The notes: generated by a model not told the origin, from the letters alone. 64,000 nt of DNA from Streptomyces sp. NBC_00582 (GCF_036345155.1 NZ_CP107772.1:9300001-9364000); one strand, 5' to 3'. Positions 41,283 to 50,690 are shown, counted from the first letter of the stretch. Program-made: numbers and translations.

Positions 41283-42353
41283 TCAGACGGCCGGCCGGTC
41301 GCGTTGCCTGCTCGATCCGGTCGGCAGCCCGGACACCGGCTCGTCGGTGAGCGGCCGGGCCGTCGCGAGGCCCGCCAGGAGGCCCGCACCGACCGACACC
41401 GGCGTGAAGCTCAGCGCGTTGCCGACCGAGGCGAGCGCCGCGAGGGCGGTGAGGGCGGCCCCCGCCGTGAGGACCACCGGCGTGGGACGGGGCGCACGCC
41501 ACAGGGCGTACAGCACCCAGCAGTAGGCCGCGGCAAGAAGCAGCACTCCTACGACGCCCTGTTCCGCCGCGAGCTGCAGGGGCGCCGAGTGCGGTTTGCC
41601 GTCGGAGAGCGTCGACTGCGCCGCCGTGGCGCTCAGCTCCCCGAACCGGCCCGGTCCGACGCCGAGCCCGGGGTCGCCGTGCGCGAGGTGCAGGGCGTCC
41701 CGCCAGAGGTTGACCCGGTGCGGTGTGAGCTGGTCCTCCAGGGACGAGGCGAGCCCCTTGGGCAGGGCGTTCCCGGCGATCGCCCAGGTCAGACCGGTCA
41801 CCGAGGCCGTCGTGAGGGCGAGGCCGGCGAGCGCCGGGCCCCGGTGCGGCATACGGCCCGCGGCCAGTGAGCACAACAGGACGGCACCGCAGGTCACGAC
41901 CGCCGTGACCGACCCCAGGGCCGCCCCCGCGACCACGGCGCCGCAGGCAGCCGACCGCAGGGCGAGCCGCAGCGAAGGCACGGGCGTCGCCCAGGCGGCG
42001 CAGCACGCGGCACCGGCCGACAGCGTCAGCACCGCGGCGGTGGCACCCGCGTGGCCCAGCGGTGCCGCGATCTCGGGCCCCGGCGCGAGCCGTGGCAGCG
42101 CCACGGTCAGGGTGAGGCCGGTGAGCGCGGCGGCGGTCGGCGCGGCCACCGGAAGGAGCACACCGCAGATCCGCCCCATGGCGTATCCGGCCGCCACCGC
42201 CAGCACCGCCAGCAGGACGCCCTCGGGCCGCCCGCCGTGCACGGCCGCGCTGACCAGCGACCATGCGGCGCAGGCCCCCAGCACGGCCACCCCGGCCGCG
42301 TCGGAAACGTTCCGTCTCTCCCCGTCGGCGTCCGAGCCGGACACCGACGTCAT
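41283..42353 (-). CDS. O-antigen ligase/polymerase-like membrane protein
   Basis: 356 residues, about ten TM helices, rich in Ala/Leu/Val/Gly. The loop HRVNLWRDALHLAHGDPGLGVGPGRFG, with the following HSAPLQLAAEQGVVGVLLL, is the Wzy_C (WaaL/Wzy) motif with conserved Arg, His and Trp. Such proteins join or polymerise undecaprenyl-linked glycans outside the membrane. It is shorter than typical family members. An in-frame GTG 24 bp upstream is an alternative start. Near the HpnB-like glycosyltransferase, but no polysaccharide operon is evident. Confidence 0.82.
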   Translation of the reverse strand: MTSVSGSDADGERRNVSDAAGVAVLGACAAWSLVSAAVHGGRPEGVLLAVLAVAAGYAMGRICGVLLPVAAPTAAALTGLTLTVALPRLAPGPEIAAPLGHAGATAAVLTLSAGAACCAAWATPVPSLRLALRSAACGAVVAGAALGSVTAVVTCGAVLLCSLAAGRMPHRGPALAGLALTTASVTGLTWAIAGNALPKGLASSLEDQLTPHRVNLWRDALHLAHGDPGLGVGPGRFGELSATAAQSTLSDGKPHSAPLQLAAEQGVVGVLLLAAAYCWVLYALWRAPRPTPVVLTAGAALTALAALASVGNALSFTPVSVGAGLLAGLATARPLTDEPVSGLPTGSSRQRDRPAV

Positions 42354-42572
42354 CCCCGTGGAACCCGTGGACCCCACCAGACCCCCCGAACCCGGTCGCC
42401 CCCGGCCAGTACCGCCCCGGACGTCTGTGCGAACGGGGCTCTGGCACACCGTAACGGCTGAGGGGGTTGTTTGTGGATGAGCCGTGCCCGGGTTGTGCGC
42501 GAGGCGGTTGTCACGGCGTGCGCCCGCGGACCGCGCTGTCGGCCGAAAGGTGACCCGCCGTACACTCCCGGA

Positions 42573-44183
42573 GTGACCGCCACCGCAACTTCCGTGGGCC
42601 AGCCCGACCAGCTCGAGCCCCAGGCCACGCCGGTTTCCCGCCGCGCGCGACTTCTGCGCCTCCTCCCCGCCGTCGCGGCGGCACTCGCCGGAGTGCTGCT
42701 CTACGTCAGTTTCCCGCCACGGACGGTGTGGTGGCTGGCCCTGCTGGCCTTCGCCGTCTTCGGCTGGGTGCTGCGCGGCCGCAGCTGGAAGGCGGCGCTG
42801 GGTCTCGGCTACCTCTTCGGTCTGGGCTTCCTGCTGCCGCTGCTGGTGTGGACCGGCGTCGAGGTCGGTCCCGGTCCCTGGCTCGCCCTGGTGGCCATCG
42901 AGGCGGTCTTCATCGCTCTGGTCGGGGTCGGGATCGCCAAGGTCTCGAAACTGCCGGCCTGGCCGGTGTGGGCGGCCGCGCTGTGGACGGCCGGTGAGGC
43001 CGCACGCGCGCGTGCGCCGTTCCACGGCTTCCCCTGGGGCAAGATCGCCTTCGGTCAGGCGGACGGTGTCTTCCTGCCCCTCGCCGCACTCGGCGGCACC
43101 CCCGTGCTCGGCTTCGCCGTCGTCCTGTGCGGTTTCGGTCTCTACGAGACGGTCCGGCTGGTCCTGGACCGCAGGCGGACGGGTGAGCTGCGGACGTCGG
43201 CCGCCGCAGTGGCCCTGCTCAGCCTCACCGTCCCCGTCGGCGCGGCGCTGGCCTCGCGGGCCCTGGTGAGCGACACGGCGGAGGACGGCACCGCGACGGT
43301 CGCCGTCATCCAGGGCAACGTCCCCCGTCTCGGCCTGGACTTCAACTCCCAGCGCCGCGCCGTTCTCGACTACCACGCGCGCGAGACGGAACGGCTGGCC
43401 GCCGAGGTCAAGGCGGGCAAGAAGCCGCAGCCCGACTTCGTGCTGTGGCCCGAGAACTCCTCCGACATCGACCCCTTCGCCTACGCCGACGCGGCCGCCG
43501 TCATCGACAAGGCGGCCAAGGCCATCGGCGTGCCCATCTCGGTCGGCGGTGTCGTCGAGCGGGACGGCAGGCTCTACAACGAGCAGATCCTCTGGGACCC
43601 GGTGAAGGGCCCCACCCAGACCTACGACAAGCGGCAGATCCAGCCGTTCGGCGAGTACCTCCCGCTGCGCTCGCTCATCGGCGCGATCAACAGCGAGTGG
43701 ACCTCGATGGTCCGCCAGGACTTCAGCCGCGGTACCAAGCCCGGTGTGTTCACCATGGACGACGCCAAGGTGGGCCTGGTCACCTGCTACGAGGCCGCCT
43801 TCGACTGGGCGGTGCGCTCCGAGGTCACCGACGGCGCCCAGATCATCTCCGTGCCCAGCAACAACGCCACCTTCGACCGCAGCGAGATGACCTACCAGCA
43901 GCTCGCGATGTCCCGCGTCCGCGCCGTCGAGCACAGCCGCACCGTGACCGTGCCCGTCACCAGCGGTGTCAGCGCGATCATCATGCCGGACGGGAAGATC
44001 ACCCAGAGGACCGGCATGTTCGTCGCGGACAACCTGGTGCAGAAGGTGCCGCTGCGGTCCTCCGAGACACCCGCGACCCGGCTCGGGATCCTCCCGGAGA
44101 TGGCCCTGGTGCTGGTCGCCGCGGGCGGCCTGGGCTGGGCGATCGGCGCGGGCCTGCGGGCCCGGCGGGGTGCGGACGCCTGA
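42573..44183 (+). CDS. lnt: Apolipoprotein N-acyltransferase
   Basis: 536 residues from GTG (VTATATSVGQPDQLEPQ). Six to seven N-terminal TM helices, with the typical SFPPRTVWWLALLAFAVFGWVLRGRS and WTAGEAARARAPFHGFPWG. A periplasmic-side nitrilase domain follows. The catalytic triad is visible: Glu294 (LWPENSSD), Lys353 (TYDKRQIQPFGEYLP) and Cys405 (VTCYEAAFD). A C-terminal TM anchor (MALVLVAAGGLGWAIGAGL) ends the protein. It transfers a third acyl chain to the N-terminal cysteine of lipoproteins, for example substrate-binding proteins such as the CchF homologue in this window. Streptomyces often has two lnt paralogues; which one this is cannot be told. Confidence 0.95.
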   Translation: MTATATSVGQPDQLEPQATPVSRRARLLRLLPAVAAALAGVLLYVSFPPRTVWWLALLAFAVFGWVLRGRSWKAALGLGYLFGLGFLLPLLVWTGVEVGPGPWLALVAIEAVFIALVGVGIAKVSKLPAWPVWAAALWTAGEAARARAPFHGFPWGKIAFGQADGVFLPLAALGGTPVLGFAVVLCGFGLYETVRLVLDRRRTGELRTSAAAVALLSLTVPVGAALASRALVSDTAEDGTATVAVIQGNVPRLGLDFNSQRRAVLDYHARETERLAAEVKAGKKPQPDFVLWPENSSDIDPFAYADAAAVIDKAAKAIGVPISVGGVVERDGRLYNEQILWDPVKGPTQTYDKRQIQPFGEYLPLRSLIGAINSEWTSMVRQDFSRGTKPGVFTMDDAKVGLVTCYEAAFDWAVRSEVTDGAQIISVPSNNATFDRSEMTYQQLAMSRVRAVEHSRTVTVPVTSGVSAIIMPDGKITQRTGMFVADNLVQKVPLRSSETPATRLGILPEMALVLVAAGGLGWAIGAGLRARRGADA

Positions 44184-44226
44184 GTCGTCCCTCCGGACGG
44201 GGGGCCGGTCCGGTTAGGGTCGGCCC

Positions 44227-44706
44227 ATGCCGACTCCTGAGTTCATCACCGAGATCCGGGCCTCCGCGGGCCACCAGCTCCTGTGGCTCCCCGGCGTCAG
44301 CGCCGTCGTCCTCGACGACGAGGGACGCGTCCTGCTGGGACGGCGCGCGGACAACGGCCAGTGGACCGTGATCACCGGGATCCCCGACCCGGGTGAGCAG
44401 CCGGCGGACTGCGCCGTGCGGGAGGTCGAGGAGGAGACGGGCGTGCACTGCGTCCCCGAGCGGGTCGTCCTGATCCGCTCCGGGCGCCAGGTCGAGTACC
44501 CCAACGGCGACCGGTGCCAGTTCATGGACGTCACCTTCCGCTGCCGGGCGACCGGCGGCCAGGCGCGGGTCAACGACGACGAGTCCCTCGAGGTCGGCTG
44601 GTTCGAGGTGGACGCCCTGCCGCCGATGCACGAGAAGCAGCTGTTCCGGATCAAGCAGGCCCTCTCCGACGCACCCACATGGTTCGAGACCACCCTTTCC
44701 GAGTGA
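44227..44706 (+). CDS. NUDIX hydrolase
   Basis: 159 residues. Complete Nudix box GIPDPGEQPADCAVREVEEETGV (G-x5-E-x7-RE-x2-EE-x-G). Preceded by VVLDDEGRVLLGRRADNGQWTVITG and followed by DVTFRCRATGGQARVNDDESLEVGWF, where the ADP-ribose/NUDT-type fold places the substrate. Probably hydrolyses an (oxidised) nucleotide or ADP-ribose-type dinucleotide. Substrate unknown. Single gene, 43 bp after lnt on the same strand and possibly cotranscribed. Confidence 0.92.
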   Translation: MPTPEFITEIRASAGHQLLWLPGVSAVVLDDEGRVLLGRRADNGQWTVITGIPDPGEQPADCAVREVEEETGVHCVPERVVLIRSGRQVEYPNGDRCQFMDVTFRCRATGGQARVNDDESLEVGWFEVDALPPMHEKQLFRIKQALSDAPTWFETTLSE

Positions 44707-44760
44707 AGTGTGGGTGCTGACCACATGGGGCGAGGGCGGGGCGCCGCCTAGGGTCGCGTC

Positions 44761-45552
44761 ATGACCACCCCGCGGCCGGCCCCGGCCCCCTCGCTCGACC
44801 TCGACGGTCGTACCGCCCTCGTCACCGGCGCCGCCGGCGGCATCGGCCGTGCCTGCGCGCTGCGGCTGGCCGCCGCCGGGGCAAAGGTCCGGGCGGTCGA
44901 CCGGGACACGACGGGCCTCGAGGCCCTCGCCGGCGACGCGGCCGGTCTGCCGGGCACCGTCGAACCGCACGTCCTGGACCTCACCGACCTGGACACCGCC
45001 GAACTCGCCGCCGCCGGGACCGACGTCCTGGTCAACAACGCCGGACTGCAACACGTCAGCCCCCTGGAGGACTTCCCGCCGGACGTCTTCCACACCGTCC
45101 TGACCGTGATGCTGGAGGCGCCCTTCCGCCTCATCCGCGGCGCCCTGCCCCATATGTACGCTCAGGGCTGGGGCCGTGTCGTCAACGTCTCCTCCGTCCA
45201 CGGACTGCGGGCCTCCGCCTACAAGGCGGCGTACGTGGCCGCCAAGCACGGCCTCGAGGGCCTGTCCAAGACCACCGCCCTCGAGGGCGCGCCCCACGGC
45301 GTCACCTCCAACTGCGTGAACCCCGCCTACGTCCGCACCCCCCTCGTCCAGCGGCAGATCGCCGACCAGGCGCGGGCCCACGGCATCCCCGAGGACCGGG
45401 TGATCACCGAGGTCCTGCTGAAGGACAGCGCCGTCAAGCGGCTCATCGAACCGGAGGAGGTCGCCGAGGCCGTCGCCTACCTCTGCGGCCCCCGGTCGTC
45501 CTTCGTCACCGGCACCTCGCTCGTCCTCGACGGCGGCTGGACCGCGCACTGA
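44761..45552 (+). CDS. 3-hydroxybutyrate dehydrogenase (SDR)
   Basis: 263 residues. Classical SDR: TALVTGAAGGIGRACAL, NNAGLQHVSPLEDFP, catalytic Ser in VVNVSSVHGLRAS and YVAAKHG (Tyr-x3-Lys). The motifs GLQHVSPLEDFP, SVHGLRASAYKAAYVAAKHG, VRTPLVQRQIADQA and LLKDSAVKRLIEPEEVA are those of D-3-hydroxybutyrate dehydrogenase, interconverting 3-hydroxybutyrate and acetoacetate with NAD+. Followed on the same strand by a GAF/PucR-type regulator and a convergent MHS transporter, together a plausible hydroxybutyrate-use module. Confidence 0.9.
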   Translation: MTTPRPAPAPSLDLDGRTALVTGAAGGIGRACALRLAAAGAKVRAVDRDTTGLEALAGDAAGLPGTVEPHVLDLTDLDTAELAAAGTDVLVNNAGLQHVSPLEDFPPDVFHTVLTVMLEAPFRLIRGALPHMYAQGWGRVVNVSSVHGLRASAYKAAYVAAKHGLEGLSKTTALEGAPHGVTSNCVNPAYVRTPLVQRQIADQARAHGIPEDRVITEVLLKDSAVKRLIEPEEVAEAVAYLCGPRSSFVTGTSLVLDGGWTAH

Positions 45553-45628
45553 ACACGCGTTCGATATCGGCCTCCGGGGTTTTCCACAGGGCTGACGGGG
45601 CGAGCCCGTCATGAGGAATCCTGTGGGC

Positions 45629-47560
45629 ATGTCCCGCGATCACACGAAGGGCACCACGACGGCCCTCGACACCGCCCACGACGCCGACGCGCCGTTCCTC
45701 GAGCTGCTCGCCCGGGGCGCGGCCGCCGAGGCGTACGAACGGCCGGTGCTGCGCGCCCGCGCCGAGGGACGGCCGGCCGAGCGGATCGCGGCACTCGAGC
45801 GGGCCAAGCTGCTGGCGCTGCGCGTCCACGCGGAGCTGGAGGGCAGGCGCCGCCGCGAGGCCGAGCTGTCGGCGCTGTTCGAGACGGCCCACGATCTGGC
45901 GGGCCTGCGCGACCTGGACGCCGTGCTGCGGGCGATTGTGCAGCGCGCCCGCTCCCTGCTCGGCACGGACGTCGCCTACCTCAGCCTCAACGACCCCGCC
46001 CGGGGCGACACCTACATGCGGGTCACCGAGGGCTCGGTCGCCGCCCGCTTCCAGCAGCTGCGCCTCGGAATGGGGGAGGGGCTCGGCGGACTGGTCGCCC
46101 AGACCGCCCGCCCGTACGTCACCGACGACTACTTCCGCGACGACCGCTTCCGGCACACCTCGACCATCGACGCGGGCGTGCGGGACGAGGGCCTGGTCGC
46201 GATCCTGGGGGTGCCGCTGGCCCTCGGCCCGGACGTCATCGGGGTGCTGTTCGCCGCCGACCGACGCGCCCGTGTCTTCGAACGGGAGCAGATCGCCCTG
46301 CTCGGCTCCTTCGCGGCGCTCGCGGCGGCCGCCATCGACACCGCCAACCTCCTGACGGAGACCCGCTCGGCCCTCGCCGGCCTCGAACACGCCAACGAGA
46401 TCATCCAGGACCGCAGCGCCGTCATCGAGCGCGCCTCCGACGTCCACGACCGGCTCGCCGAGCTGGTGCTGCGCGGCGGCGGCGTGCACGACGTGGCCGC
46501 CGCCGTCTCCCAGGTCCTCGACGGCACGGTCGAGTTCACGGAGACCGCACCGGCCCGGGCACTGGAGGCATCCCGCGCCGAGGGCCACGCCGTACGGCAC
46601 GCCGACGACTGGATCGCCGCGGTGGCCGCCGGAGGCGAACTGCTCGGCGCGCTGGTGCTGCGCGGGCACCCCGGCCTCGACCCCGTCGACCAGCGCACCC
46701 TGGAGCGCGCCGCCATGGTCACCTCCCTGCTGCTCCTGGCCAGACGCTCCGCCGCCGAGGCCGAACAGCGCGTCCGCGGAGAACTGCTGGACGACCTGCT
46801 CGACGCACGCGACCACGACCCCCGCCTGCTGCGCGAACGGGCCTCGCGCCTGTCCGCCGACCTCGACGCCACCCATGTCGTCCTCGCCGCCCGCCTCGAC
46901 GGCGCCGCGTCCGACGCCGACCAGGAGGCGGGCGCCCGCCGGCGCCTGTGGTCCGCCGCCTCCCACCTCGCGGCGACCCGGCAGGGCCTCGCCGCCGCCC
47001 GCGACGGCGGTACGGTCCTGCTGCTGCCCCTGGAACCGGGCGACACCGCCACCGACCTGGCCCGCCGTACCGCCCGGCACCTCGGCACCGCCGTCCACGA
47101 GGCGGTCACCGTCGGCGCCTCCGCCCCCGTCCGTGACCTCACCACCCACCCCGACACCGTGGCCGCCGCCTACGAGGAGGGCCGCCGCTGCCTGGACGCC
47201 CTGCGGCTGCTGGGCCGCTCCGGGGACGGCGCGGCCGCCGAGGACTTCGGCTTCCTGGGTCTGCTCCTCGCCGGCGACCGCGATGTGACCGGCTTCGTGG
47301 ACCGCACCATCGGCCGCGTCGTCGCCTACGACGAGCGGCGCGGCACCGACCTGCTGCGCACCCTGGACGCGTACTTCGCCTGCGGGATGAGCCCGGCCCG
47401 CACCAAGGACGAACTCCACGTCCATGTGAACACGGTGGCCCAGCGCCTCGAACGCGTCGGCCGCCTCCTGGGCGATGACTGGCACAGCCCCGGCCGCGCC
47501 CTGGAGATACAGCTCGCCCTGCGTCTGCGCCGACTGGCGGTGGCCCCCTCGGCGCACTGA
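45629..47560 (+). CDS. GAF-domain PucR-type transcriptional regulator
   Basis: 643 residues from ATG (MSRDHTKGTTTALDTAHDADAP); an ATG 18 bp upstream is also in frame. An N-terminal helical part (~1-75) with an Arg/Glu-rich coiled coil is followed by a GAF domain (~80-250: VLRAIVQRARSLLGTDVAYLSLNDPARGDTYMRVTEG, GMGEGLGGLVAQTARPYVTDDYF, AILGVPLALGPDVIGVLFAADR). A degenerate GGDEF-like region (~430-560) precedes a C-terminal PucR HTH (LLRTLDAYFACGMSPARTKDELHVHVNTVAQRLERVGRLLGDDW). By position it likely activates the upstream 3-hydroxybutyrate dehydrogenase and the MHS transporter in response to a small ligand bound to GAF. Confidence 0.88.
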   Translation: MSRDHTKGTTTALDTAHDADAPFLELLARGAAAEAYERPVLRARAEGRPAERIAALERAKLLALRVHAELEGRRRREAELSALFETAHDLAGLRDLDAVLRAIVQRARSLLGTDVAYLSLNDPARGDTYMRVTEGSVAARFQQLRLGMGEGLGGLVAQTARPYVTDDYFRDDRFRHTSTIDAGVRDEGLVAILGVPLALGPDVIGVLFAADRRARVFEREQIALLGSFAALAAAAIDTANLLTETRSALAGLEHANEIIQDRSAVIERASDVHDRLAELVLRGGGVHDVAAAVSQVLDGTVEFTETAPARALEASRAEGHAVRHADDWIAAVAAGGELLGALVLRGHPGLDPVDQRTLERAAMVTSLLLLARRSAAEAEQRVRGELLDDLLDARDHDPRLLRERASRLSADLDATHVVLAARLDGAASDADQEAGARRRLWSAASHLAATRQGLAAARDGGTVLLLPLEPGDTATDLARRTARHLGTAVHEAVTVGASAPVRDLTTHPDTVAAAYEEGRRCLDALRLLGRSGDGAAAEDFGFLGLLLAGDRDVTGFVDRTIGRVVAYDERRGTDLLRTLDAYFACGMSPARTKDELHVHVNTVAQRLERVGRLLGDDWHSPGRALEIQLALRLRRLAVAPSAH

Positions 47561-47582
47561 CCCCCGTACGGGTGTACGGGGG
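47561..47582. terminator. Bidirectional hairpin terminator
   Basis: Perfect 9-bp stem CCCCCGTAC / GTACGGGGG with a 4-nt loop, directly after the stop of the regulator and before the stop of the convergent MHS transporter. Confidence 0.75.
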
Positions 47583-47603
47583 CCGGTGAGGACGCGAGCG
47601 GGC

Positions 47604-48986
47604 TCAGACGGCCCCGGCCTCCTGGGCCGTCGCGAGCTCGGCCTCCTCGGAAGCCCCGACCCGGGCCAGGTCGCGGTGCCGGGTCTCCTTCGCCGCTCCC
47701 ACGGCGACGACGGTCACCAGGGCCGCGGCGATCACGTACAGGGCGATCGGGGTGGAGCTGTCGTAGTCGGCGAGCAGGGCGGTGGCGATGAGCGGTGCCG
47801 GCGCACCCGCCGCGACCGAGGCGAACTGGGCGCCGATGGAGGCGCCGGAGTAGCGCACGCGGGTCGCGAACATCTCGGAGAAGAACGCGGCCTGGGGCGC
47901 GTACATCGCGCCGTGCAGCACCAGGCCCACGGTCACGGCGAGGAGGAGGCCACCGAAGTCACCGGTGTCGACGAGCGCGAAGAACGGGAACATCCACAGA
48001 CCCACCCCGGCCGCACCCAGCAGATACACGGGCCGCCGTCCGACCCGGTCCGACAGCGCGCCCCAGGCCGGGATGACGGCGAAGTGCACCGCCGAGGCGA
48101 TCAGCACGGCGTTGAGCGCGGTCTGCTTCGAGACACCGGCGGAGGTGGTGGCGTACACGAGGATGAAGGCGGTGATGACGTAGTAGGAGATGTTCTCGGC
48201 CATCCGTGCCCCCATCGCGACCAGTACGTCACGCCAGTGGTGGCGCAGTACGGCGACCAGCGGCAGCTTCTCGGACCCGGAGGCCCGGTCGGCCCGACGG
48301 GCCTCGGCCTGCGCCAACGCCTGCCGGAAGACCGGCGATTCATCGACGGAGAGACGAATCCACAGACCCACGACCACCAGCACGCCCGAGAGGAGGAACG
48401 GGATCCGCCAGCCCCAGGAGGCGAAGGCGGAGTCCGACAGCACGGCGGTCAGCAGCGACAGCACACCCGTCGCCAGCAACTGCCCGGCCGGCGCGCCGGT
48501 CTGGGGCCACGAGGCCCAGAACCCGCGCCGCCGCGCGTCCCCGTGCTCCGACACCAGCAGCACGGCCCCGCCCCACTCACCGCCCAGCGCGAATCCCTGC
48601 ACCAGCCGCAACGCGGTCAGCAGCACGGGCGCGGCGGCCCCGACCGTCGCATGCGTCGGCAGCAGCCCGATCGCGAAGGTCGCCCCGCCCATCAGCAGCA
48701 GACTCAGCACCAGCAGCCGCTTCCGGCCGAGCCGGTCGCCGTAGTGCCCGAACACCAGCGCTCCGAGCGGGCGCGCCGCGAATCCCACGGCGTACGTCAG
48801 GAAGGACAGCAACGTGCCGACGAGCGGTTCGGAGTCCGGAAAGAACAGCTTGTTGAACACGAGCGCGGCGGCGGAGCCGTACAGGAAGAAGTCGTACCAC
48901 TCGATGGTGGTCCCGATGAGACTGGCGGCGACGATGCGCCTGAGGCGGGCGGGGGGTGGGGGAGCGGATGCGGTCTCTGATGCCAT
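47604..48986 (-). CDS. MHS-family MFS metabolite:H+ symporter
   Basis: 460 residues from ATG (MASETASAPPPPARLRRIVAASLIG); in-frame upstream codons lack conservation. Twelve TM helices. TTIEWYDFFLYGSAAALVFNKLFFP, RPLGALVFGHYGDRLGRKR and GEWGGAVLLVSEH are hallmarks of the metabolite:H+ symporter family (ShiA, ProP, KgtP), which take up carboxylates and related solutes. By context the substrate may be 3-hydroxybutyrate or a similar acid. Convergent with the GAF/PucR regulator gene. Confidence 0.9.
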   Translation of the reverse strand: MASETASAPPPPARLRRIVAASLIGTTIEWYDFFLYGSAAALVFNKLFFPDSEPLVGTLLSFLTYAVGFAARPLGALVFGHYGDRLGRKRLLVLSLLLMGGATFAIGLLPTHATVGAAAPVLLTALRLVQGFALGGEWGGAVLLVSEHGDARRRGFWASWPQTGAPAGQLLATGVLSLLTAVLSDSAFASWGWRIPFLLSGVLVVVGLWIRLSVDESPVFRQALAQAEARRADRASGSEKLPLVAVLRHHWRDVLVAMGARMAENISYYVITAFILVYATTSAGVSKQTALNAVLIASAVHFAVIPAWGALSDRVGRRPVYLLGAAGVGLWMFPFFALVDTGDFGGLLLAVTVGLVLHGAMYAPQAAFFSEMFATRVRYSGASIGAQFASVAAGAPAPLIATALLADYDSSTPIALYVIAAALVTVVAVGAAKETRHRDLARVGASEEAELATAQEAGAV

Positions 48987-49156
48987 GGGCGCCACTTCCT
49001 CGTGTGCGGTGGGGACGGGTGGTCGTCCGGACACCGTAGGAACGCCCAGATCAGGGTCACATGTGGTGGGGCTACACAGTTTCGCGGCGGGGGGTGAGCG
49101 GCGAACCCACGCCAAGCTCACGGCGCCCCGCAGGGGTGCTTAAGTCAGGCAAGTAA

Positions 49157-49370
49157 ATGATCACCATGACGCTCCGGCTCGCCGGCTACCGGGTGGCCGA
49201 CACGGCGGTCACCGGCGCCGAGGGGTTCGCCCGGATCTCCCGGCACCGGTTCGGCCTGGTGGTCCGGGACGCCATGCCGCCCGACCTCAGGGACCTGATC
49301 CGTCACCGCGGAGCCGCGCCGGCCGAGGTGCCGCCGGTGCTGGACGACGGACATCGCCGCCCTGTCCACC
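49157..49370 (+). pseudogene. Response-regulator receiver-domain remnant
   Basis: The frame reads MTLRLAGYRVADTAVTGAEGFARISRHRFGLVVRDAMPPDLRDL...RGAAPAEVPPVLDDGHR. This is recognisable as the first ~70 residues of an OmpR-type receiver (LRLAGYEV...TGAEGL..I..HRPDLVVLDVMLPDL.GL). The phospho-acceptor position is altered (VVRDAMPP) and the remainder of the receiver and the whole DNA-binding domain are missing. It runs into the antisense of the SMI1 gene end. Decayed fragment. Confidence 0.6.
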
Positions 49371-50546
49371 CCTCGGCGTGGACAGCAGTTCGCGGCCCCG
49401 CTCAGGCGTCAGCAACGGCCCGAGCACGGGGTCGGCCAGCCACCCAAGCGGCGCCAGATGGTCCGGTCCCAGAGGCTCCCACCGGGGCAGGGCGCTGCTC
49501 AGCGCCCGCCACGCCCCGTCGCTGTCGCCCCACCGGGCCAGCTCCCGCGCCCGCTCCACCGCCTCCCCGAACGGTCCGGCCGCCGTGTACCGGAAAGTGC
49601 CGCTCCGCACCTGATCCAGCGTCGCGTACGCCAGGGACACGAGGTCCTCGTCGGCGCCGCGCAGGGAGAAGGTCAGCGTGGAGTCGTCCCGGTAGGTGTG
49701 CGCCGCGTGCTCGGCGACCAGCGGCGGCAGCAGGTCGAGCGCGTAGCGGTGGTCCGTCACCACGTCCTCGAAGGACACCGAAGAGGTGTCGCCGAGCAGA
49801 CGGCGTATCTGGTCGCCCAGCCCCGCCGCCCGCGGTCTGCCGTACCCCTTGGCCTGGTTCAGTACCTGCAGGGCCCGCTCCCAGTCACCGCGCAGCGCCT
49901 CCAGGCGAGCCTCCTCGACCTGGGCGTCCAGGGTGCGCGTCGTGTCGTTGGCGAACTCAGGCTCCCCGTCGCTCCGGTGCGCCCGCAGGCTGTGGAACTC
50001 CCGGTACATGTCCTGCATGAACGCGCGGAAGCTCGCGTGCCGTTCCGGTGGCGCGGCCCTCCAGCTCGCCCAGGTGTACGCGGCCCACTCGCCGTCCTCG
50101 TCGACGTCCTCGGGGTCGAGGAGGACGTGAGTGATGTCGGATTCCACGTCGAGCTGCAGCCCGCGCCGCCAGAGGTCCGCCTCCCACTGTTCCTCGGGCC
50201 CGGCGTCCTCGTCCAGGTACTCCTCGTACATCTCCGCGAGCCCCGAGGCGTCCTCGTGCCAGCGCGCGTCCGTCGTCCCGGCGAGCAGCCACACGAACCC
50301 GCCCGCATGTCGCCATCCGTCGCTGACCCGGAGGAACTCGCGGTACGACGGGGGCATCCGTCGGCCCAGGCGCTCCTCCAGGGCGGCGATCCGCTCCTCG
50401 GACGCGGGCGGCAGACCCAGCCACCGCGCCTGCCGGGCGGCCTCGTCGTCCTCGCTCCGCGTCTCGTCCTCCGGCAGGGAATCCGCCCACTCCCCGCTCC
50501 ACCGGAGCAGGAAGGACCGCCAGTCGAATGCCGTGGTGTCCGTCAT
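49287..50546 (-). CDS. SMI1/KNR4-family protein
   Basis: 419 residues from ATG (MTDTTAFDWRSFLLRWSGEW). Residues ~30-190 contain the SMI1/KNR4 (SUKH) signature: ARWLGLPPASEERIAALEERLGRRMPPSYREFLRVSDGW, GGFVWLLAG, and an acidic segment with VLLDPEDVDEDGEWAAYTWASWRA. The C-terminal ~200 residues are helical (ARELARWGDSDGAWRALSSALPRWEPLGPDHLAPLGWLADPVLGPLLTPERGRELLSTPRG). SUKH proteins are often immunity proteins against toxins or housekeeping regulators. The last ~30 residues (GGDVRRPAPAAPRPARL) are translated antisense to a receiver-domain remnant, so the natural end was probably near 49365. No toxin gene is adjacent. Confidence 0.85.
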   Translation of the reverse strand: MTDTTAFDWRSFLLRWSGEWADSLPEDETRSEDDEAARQARWLGLPPASEERIAALEERLGRRMPPSYREFLRVSDGWRHAGGFVWLLAGTTDARWHEDASGLAEMYEEYLDEDAGPEEQWEADLWRRGLQLDVESDITHVLLDPEDVDEDGEWAAYTWASWRAAPPERHASFRAFMQDMYREFHSLRAHRSDGEPEFANDTTRTLDAQVEEARLEALRGDWERALQVLNQAKGYGRPRAAGLGDQIRRLLGDTSSVSFEDVVTDHRYALDLLPPLVAEHAAHTYRDDSTLTFSLRGADEDLVSLAYATLDQVRSGTFRYTAAGPFGEAVERARELARWGDSDGAWRALSSALPRWEPLGPDHLAPLGWLADPVLGPLLTPERGRELLSTPRGGQGGDVRRPAPAAPRPARLRGDGSGP

Positions 50547-50690
50547 ACGCCCGATGCTGCCACCCGCCACTGACAATGCTCCGCCGCCTTCTCGCCGGCC
50601 ACGGGGATGCCGGCCTCCGGTCTGACGGGCACTCCGACGCGGGGGCGCGCCGGGCTGGGGCGACCCTCCCGGCCCGCAACCCCCCAGAAA

